A stretch of 35,453 bases of DNA, from assembly GCA_903900155.1 (NCBI GenBank), contig CAIUMD010000045.1:1-35453 (forward strand), read 5' to 3'. Both the position numbers and the translations under genes were made by a program. How positions within the stretch are numbered: position 1 is the stretch's first letter; every line of letters starts with the position of its first letter. The stretch comes from an uncultured Caulobacterales bacterium (lineage in GTDB: Bacteria; Pseudomonadota; Alphaproteobacteria; Caulobacterales; Caulobacteraceae). Of the stretch, positions 31,487 through 35,453 are shown in pieces. The notes under the pieces were generated by a model. The model did not search any database. It was not told where the DNA came from and saw only the letters and a list, made by a program, of their open reading frames with translations.

Positions 31487-31948
31487 TCAAGCCGCGCCGG
31501 CGGTGCTAGTTCGCGTTTCGCCGACGCCTGTGGCCTTCCGGACAGCCTCCACCGTCGCCTCGAACGCCAGCAGCGTCGAGGCGTGACGGGCGGGATAGTC
31601 CTTGACCGGCTCCAGCACGGCGAGCTCCGCAAAGCGGCCCGCAGGGTGCGAACCGTTCGCCTTCAGCATAGCGCGCAGAGAGTCCCGCGCCAACTCGATG
31701 TCGGAAAGTTCCGCCCCGACCACATTGGCGCCCAGGATCGCGGCGGCCGCCTGGCCCAGAGCGCAGGCCGAAACCTCCTGGGCGTAGTCGACGACCTTGC
31801 CGCCTTCGACCTTCACGTCGACGACGATCCGGCTGCCGCACAGCTTGGCCGTCTTCTCGGCGCTGGCGTCGGGCGCGTCCAGCCGACCCGCGCGCGGCAT
31901 ATTGGCCACGAGCGTCAGGATCTTGGCGCTGTAGAGGTCGTCGATCAT
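31487..31948 (-). CDS. IscU/NifU-like iron-sulfur scaffold homologue
   Basis: The 153-residue protein has the IscU N-domain pattern: Cys37 (AKLCGSR), Cys62 (VSACALGQAAAA), and the helix with EPVKDYPARHAST. Canonical IscU has a third cysteine after the conserved His in this last region; here His122 is followed by Ala. From general knowledge, many alphaproteobacterial relatives share this RHAST sequence, so it is a trait of the subfamily and not a local mutation. Metal or cluster binding may therefore differ from IscU. The tail is short and Thr/Ala-rich. The gene is preceded by the SRPBCC gene with a seven-base gap. Confidence 0.88.
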   Translation of the reverse strand: MIDDLYSAKILTLVANMPRAGRLDAPDASAEKTAKLCGSRIVVDVKVEGGKVVDYAQEVSACALGQAAAAILGANVVGAELSDIELARDSLRAMLKANGSHPAGRFAELAVLEPVKDYPARHASTLLAFEATVEAVRKATGVGETRTSTAGAA

Positions 31949-31955
31949 CGCGGCC

Positions 31956-32417
31956 CTAAGATGGGGTCTTTTGGCGCTCGGCCCAAATGGCCTCGGCCCG
32001 ATCGCGCACCGCTTCGCCCATTTCGGTGAAGGCGGCCTTGAGCTTGCGGCGCTCGTCGCGGCTGACGAAGCGCAGCAACAGGCCCATGAACAGCTCGCCG
32101 TTCGAGAAGGTCGAGCTGGCCTCGCCCATGTTCTCGATTTCCAGATAGCGGATCGCGGTGACGAACCCGCCCATCCGGGTCGAGCGCCAGTGCAACTGCT
32201 CGTAGGGCACCCAGTCCTGGACGATGGGCGCGATGACCTTGGCCGGCTCGCCGGGCAGGTGCTGCTCCAGCGTCAGCGCCGTGCCGATCTTCATCTGGCC
32301 CTCGGCCCGGCGATACAGCGGGTTCCATTCGTTCCAGGTGGCGAAGTCGGAGACGACGTCCCAGACGACCTCGGCGGGGGCCTGGATCCCGATGCGATGT
32401 TCGACGGCGCGTTTCAT
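31956..32417 (-). CDS. SRPBCC (START-like) domain protein
   Basis: The 153-residue protein is a typical single SRPBCC domain: the first strand VEHRIGIQAPAEVVWDVVSDF, then TWNEWNPLYRRAEGQM, a middle set of strands ending in HLPGEPAKVIAPIVQD, and a long C-terminal helix (KAAFTEMGEAVRDRAEAIWA), the standard pattern for polyketide-cyclase/dehydrase-like lipid-binding folds. Such proteins bind hydrophobic ligands or act as cyclases or chaperones; no specific function is decided. The longer open frame upstream is the shadow of the SDR gene. The gap to the SDR gene is 11 bases. Confidence 0.9.
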   Translation of the reverse strand: MKRAVEHRIGIQAPAEVVWDVVSDFATWNEWNPLYRRAEGQMKIGTALTLEQHLPGEPAKVIAPIVQDWVPYEQLHWRSTRMGGFVTAIRYLEIENMGEASSTFSNGELFMGLLLRFVSRDERRKLKAAFTEMGEAVRDRAEAIWAERQKTPS

Positions 32418-32428
32418 GGCTGTAATTT

Positions 32429-33190
32429 CTAATCTCGCACCAACCCACCATCCACCACCAGGTTCTGGCCGGTGACGGCGCGGCTCCAGGGCGAGGCGAA
32501 GAAGAGGACGGCGTCGGCGAACTCGGCCGGGGTGGTGACCTGGCGCAGCGGCGTGCTCTGGGCGATCAGGTCGAAGATCGCGTCCGGCGTCGCGGCGCTG
32601 GCGTCTGTCGTGCGCAACAGACCGCCCGAGACCATGTTGACCGTGATCCCCGACGGACCCAGGTCGCCGGCGGCGGTGCGGGTCAGCGACAGCAGCGCGG
32701 CCTTGGCGGCGGTGTAGTCGTGATAGGGCACCACCGGGTTCTGGAACAGGTTGGTGCCGACATTGATCACCCGGCCAAAGCCCGCCGCCTTCATAGCGGG
32801 CGCGGCGGCCTGGATCAGGTTCAGCGAGCCGCGCAAAGCGACGTCCAGCTGCCCCAGGAAGTCGGACCACGCGATGGTCTCGATCTTGGCCCGGCCGTCG
32901 CCGTTGAAGCTGAAGTCGCCCAGGGCGTTGTTGACCACCGTGGTGACGTGATGGCCGAAGGCCTGCGTCGCGTCATTGACTAGGCGGCGAGCCTCCAGCG
33001 GATCGGAGACGTCGGCCTGGATGGCCACGGCGCGCTGGCCCAGTTCCGCGACCAGGGCCTTCGCCTTGGCCTCGCTGCGACGGTAGTTGACCACCACCTG
33101 GGCGCCGTTCTCGACGAAGGCCCGAGCGATCGCCGACCCCAGTCCCCGGCCCGCGCCGGAGACCAGGACGACCTGCTTTTTGAAGGTCAT
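32429..33190 (-). CDS. SDR oxidoreductase (3-oxoacyl-ACP reductase type)
   Basis: The 253-residue classical short-chain dehydrogenase has the dinucleotide motif GAGRGLG (12-18), the YRRSE Arg pair that favours NADPH, QADVSD, and VVNNAL, the NNAG-like segment. The catalytic Tyr and Lys are in DYTAAKAAL; the residue 13 positions before the Tyr is Thr (INVGTNL) where Ser is usual, which may be tolerated or may lower activity. The C-terminal TGQNLVVDGGLVRD is typical. The FabG-like substrate, a 3-oxoacyl thioester or other ketone, is not determined. It starts two bases after the cysS stop. Confidence 0.9.
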   Translation of the reverse strand: MTFKKQVVLVSGAGRGLGSAIARAFVENGAQVVVNYRRSEAKAKALVAELGQRAVAIQADVSDPLEARRLVNDATQAFGHHVTTVVNNALGDFSFNGDGRAKIETIAWSDFLGQLDVALRGSLNLIQAAAPAMKAAGFGRVINVGTNLFQNPVVPYHDYTAAKAALLSLTRTAAGDLGPSGITVNMVSGGLLRTTDASAATPDAIFDLIAQSTPLRQVTTPAEFADAVLFFASPWSRAVTGQNLVVDGGLVRD

Positions 33191-33192
33191 GC

Positions 33193-34584
33193 TCAGTCCT
33201 TCATCCGCCAGGTGGCGCCCGACGGGCCGTCCATGACCACCACGCCCAGCGCGTCCAGCTCGGCGCGGATGGCGTCGGCGGCGGGCCAGTCCTTGGCGGC
33301 GCGAGCGGCCAGGCGCTTGGCCAGCAGGTCCTCGACCTGGGCCTTCAGCGCGTCGGACGCGTCACCCTCGAACCAGCTGTCGGGATCGGCCTGCAGGAAG
33401 CCCAGCAGGGCGCCGGCCTCGATCAGGCGGGCCTTGTTGGCGGCGATGGCGACCGTATCACCAGCGGTGACAGCCTTCTCGATCAGGCTCGACACCTCGA
33501 ACAGGGTCGAGGCGGCCAGCGGGGTGTTGAGGTCGTCCATCAGCGCCGCGACCGTGTCGGCCGGCGCCTCCATGGCCTGGTCCATCGGCACGTCCTTGGC
33601 GCGGCGCAGAGCGCCGTACAGGCGGTCCAGCGACTTGCGCGACTGCTCGATCAGCTCGGGCGTCCAGTCCAGCGGCTGGCGGTAGTGGGCCGACAGCAGC
33701 GCCCAGCGGATCACCTCGCCCGGCGTGGTCTTGAGCAACTCGTGCGGGATGATGACGTTGCCCAGGCTCTTGGACATCTTCTCGCCGGACATATCCAGGA
33801 AGCCGTTGTGCATCCAGTAATTGGCCAGCACCGGCAGGTCATGAGCGCAGCGGCTCTGGGCTACCTCGTTCTCGTGGTGCGGGAAGGTCAGGTCGATGCC
33901 GCCGGCGTGGATGTCGATGGTCTTGCCCAGCGCCTTGTCGATCATGGCCGAGCACTCGATATGCCAGCCCGGACGGCCCGCGCCCCAGGGGCTGTCCCAC
34001 TCGGGCTCGTTCTCCTTGGACGGCTTCCACAGCACGAAGTCGGCCGGGTGGCGCTTGTACGGCGCGACCTCGACGCGGGCCCCGGCGATCATCTCGTCCA
34101 GCGGCCGGCCGGAGAGTTGGCCGTAATTGGCGAAGCTCTGGGTGTCGAACAGCACGTGACCCTCGGCGGCATACGCCGAACCGTTCTCGACCAGCTTGCC
34201 GATCATCTCGACGATCGCGCCGATGTGGTCGGTGGCCTTGGGCTCCAGCGTCGGGCGCAGCGCGCCCAAGGCGTCGGCGTCCTCGTGATAGGCGGCGAGA
34301 TAGCGGTCGGTGATGACCTTGATCTCGACGCCCTCGTCGGCGGCCTTCTTGTTGATCTTGTCGTCCACGTCCGTGACGTTGCGGGCATAGACCACCGCGT
34401 CCTTGCCGTAGATGTGGCGCAGCACCCGGAACAGCACGTCGAAGGCCACGACGGGACGGAAATTGCCGATGTGGGCGTAGTTGTAGACCGTCGGACCGCA
34501 GACATACATCGTCACCCGCTTGGGATCGGCGGGAACGAAGTCGCGCTTCTCGCGCGCCATGGTGTCGTGGATCTTCAGGGTCAT
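33193..34584 (-). CDS. cysS: Cysteine-tRNA ligase
   Basis: This class I aminoacyl-tRNA synthetase of 463 residues has normal length. It has the zinc Cys and HIGH-type motif in YVCGPTVYNYAHIGNFRP, the ARNVTDVDDKIN region, further zinc ligands in WHIECSAM and THHENEV-like (FPHHENEVAQS), and the KMSKS loop (GEKMSKSLGN). The C-terminal helical anticodon domain ends in ATWRMKD. The open frame begins upstream at 34773, but the ATG at 34584 gives the family start (MTLKIHDTMAREKRDF). Ribosome binding is weak (TTAGGTTGC). It is the first gene of a run of seven minus-strand genes with gaps of at most 55 bases and is divergent from folE. Confidence 0.97.
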   Translation of the reverse strand: MTLKIHDTMAREKRDFVPADPKRVTMYVCGPTVYNYAHIGNFRPVVAFDVLFRVLRHIYGKDAVVYARNVTDVDDKINKKAADEGVEIKVITDRYLAAYHEDADALGALRPTLEPKATDHIGAIVEMIGKLVENGSAYAAEGHVLFDTQSFANYGQLSGRPLDEMIAGARVEVAPYKRHPADFVLWKPSKENEPEWDSPWGAGRPGWHIECSAMIDKALGKTIDIHAGGIDLTFPHHENEVAQSRCAHDLPVLANYWMHNGFLDMSGEKMSKSLGNVIIPHELLKTTPGEVIRWALLSAHYRQPLDWTPELIEQSRKSLDRLYGALRRAKDVPMDQAMEAPADTVAALMDDLNTPLAASTLFEVSSLIEKAVTAGDTVAIAANKARLIEAGALLGFLQADPDSWFEGDASDALKAQVEDLLAKRLAARAAKDWPAADAIRAELDALGVVVMDGPSGATWRMKD

Positions 34585-34763
34585 TGGGCCGCAGCAACCT
34601 AACGTAACGGAGGTGTTGCCCCGCGAAGGGGCCGGCCCCATATAGCTAGCACACGCGCTCACCACCACGTCTGTTTGGTGATAGGGCGCGACGGGTGGCA
34701 CGCGTAATTCCGGGACGAAAGGCGTCTCGGCGCAACTCAGCCCGAGGAAGAAACCCCCAAGAC
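34585..34763. promoter_or_regulatory. Divergent promoter region between cysS and folE
   Basis: The 179 bases hold the cysS promoter (minus) and the folE promoter (plus). GTGCTAGCTATATGG on the minus strand (about 34637-34651) is a good GCTANA-like -10 candidate for cysS. A GCCCC-GCGAA-GGGGC hairpin (34618-34632) lies between it and the cysS start and could be in the leader. For folE only TTTGGTGATAGGG (near 34674) stands out, and weakly. Confidence 0.4.
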
Positions 34764-35399
34764 ATGGACGCACTGACCCGCGAGCGAACCCTGATCGGTA
34801 CTGAAGACGCCGGTCTTGATCTTGAACCCGCCCAGCGCCCCACCCGAGACGAGGCCATGGCCGCCGTCCGGACGTTGCTGGCCTGGGCCGGCGACAATCC
34901 CGACCGCGAAGGCCTGATCGATACGCCCCAGCGCGTGGTCGACGCCTATGGCGAGTGGTTCGCCGGCTATCATGGCGACCCGGCCAAGGAGCTTTCCCGC
35001 ACCTTCGAGGACGTGCAGGGCTATGACGACATGGTCATGCTGCGCGGCATCGACGTGCAGAGCCACTGCGAGCATCACATGGCGCCGTTCCTGGGCAAGG
35101 CCTGGATCGCGTACATGCCGACCGGCAAGGTCGTCGGCCTCTCCAAGCTGGCGCGCCTGACCGAGATCTTCGCCAAGCGTCTCCAGACGCAAGAAACCAT
35201 GACCATGCAGATCGCCGACGCCATCGAGGACCACCTCAGCGCCGCCGGCGTGGCCGTGCTGATCGACGCCGAGCATCAGTGCATGAGCACCCGCGGCGTC
35301 CGCCACCACGACGTCTCGACGATCACCACCCAGTTCCGCGGCGTGTTCAAGACCGACAAGGTCCTGCAGCAGCGGTTCATGGATCTGGTTCGCAAATAA
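34764..35399 (+). CDS. folE: GTP cyclohydrolase I
   Basis: FolE converts GTP to 7,8-dihydroneopterin triphosphate, the first step of folate (and queuosine-type pterin) synthesis. The 211-residue protein is of normal length. It has the zinc-site residues Cys102 and His105 (QSHCEHHMAPF) and Cys173 (AEHQCMSTRG), the GKVVGLSKLARL motif (about 121-132), and the C-terminal RGVRHHDVSTIT and FRGVF stretches. The start at ATG 34764 follows GAGGAAG (34744-34750); the frame is open upstream to 34695 but that part is without a family match. It is divergent from cysS and is followed directly by a family A repeat. Confidence 0.96.
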   Translation: MDALTRERTLIGTEDAGLDLEPAQRPTRDEAMAAVRTLLAWAGDNPDREGLIDTPQRVVDAYGEWFAGYHGDPAKELSRTFEDVQGYDDMVMLRGIDVQSHCEHHMAPFLGKAWIAYMPTGKVVGLSKLARLTEIFAKRLQTQETMTMQIADAIEDHLSAAGVAVLIDAEHQCMSTRGVRHHDVSTITTQFRGVFKTDKVLQQRFMDLVRK

Positions 35400-35400
35400 T

Positions 35401-35446
35401 CTCCTCCCCCGCTGGGGGAGGTGGCCCAGAGGGCCGGAGGGGGCAG
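35401..35446. repeat. Family A palindromic repeat at the right window edge
   Basis: It begins one base after the folE stop: CTCCTCCCCC, a short GCT loop, GGGGGAGGTGG, CCCAGAGGG, CCGGAGGGGG. This is one full element, in the same order as the left copy inside the methyltransferase gene (3429-3477). It forms two hairpins, CCTCCCCC/GGGGGAGG and an inner GGCCC/GGGCC stem. Confidence 0.85.
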
Positions 35447-35453
35447 CTCGGCA

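Overview
The window is a contiguous piece of GC-rich alphaproteobacterial chromosome, most likely Caulobacter or a very close Caulobacterales relative. The grounds are the gene orders (ubiK-ybjN-proC diverging from lgt-midA-pgeF; prs ... rplY-pth ... ychF; the Rieske/cytochrome b/cytochrome c1 operon beside trmL), the strong GC bias at third codon positions, GCTANA-type -10 candidates, and intergenic palindromic repeats of the kind scattered through these genomes. It looks like core chromosome. I see no tRNA, rRNA, insertion sequence, integrase, phage gene, CRISPR array or origin, and no gap between genes above 300 bases.

Layout, left to right. (1) 1-1851, minus strand: ubiK-like, ybjN-like, proC. 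(2) 1966-4800, plus: lgt, a MidA/NDUFAF7-type methyltransferase carrying an in-frame palindromic repeat, and pgeF, with overlapping ends. (3) 5022-9846, plus: prs, a proline-rich lipoprotein, rplY with leader hairpin and terminator, pth, and a membrane TPR protein. (4) 9843-10519, minus: an SdpR-type ArsR repressor and an SdpI-like membrane protein. (5) 10682-12767: an AraC regulator divergent from an NAD-dependent reductase, with a perfect 12-bp inverted repeat between them. (6) 12846-14415: two small unknown genes and a pirin. (7) 14550-18414, plus: ychF, two tandem dienelactone hydrolases, a retropepsin-like secreted protein and a GNAT acetyltransferase. (8) 18560-21263, minus: petABC (cytochrome bc1). 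(9) 21466-23971, plus: trmL and a 674-residue FkbM-type methyltransferase. (10) 23981-28225: a polyprenyl-phosphate-sugar synthase-like GT2 with a small membrane protein (minus), divergent from an ArnT-like GT39, an HMG-CoA-lyase-family enzyme and a small lipoprotein (plus). (11) 28275-34584, minus: a tight run cysS-SDR-SRPBCC-iscU-like-yidD-thrS-GT2, probably one transcript. (12) 34764-35399, plus: folE.

Most genes are housekeeping: proline synthesis, lipoprotein maturation, peptidoglycan quality control, PRPP synthesis, translation, respiration, pterin synthesis and envelope glycosylation. I found no convincing new multi-gene system. The most unusual signal is at 3429-3541, where two facing copies of a dispersed palindromic repeat lie in frame inside the methyltransferase gene and are translated as an extra low-complexity loop of about 38 residues. 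Other copies of the same repeat sit at both ends of the window. Next in interest are the divergent inverted repeat holding the Shine-Dalgarno sequences of both flanking genes (11692-11726), the self-contained SdpR/SdpI-like pair with its operator-like palindrome, the tandem hydrolases in which one copy lacks the family's Glu36, and the FkbM protein with a long uncharacterised N-terminus.
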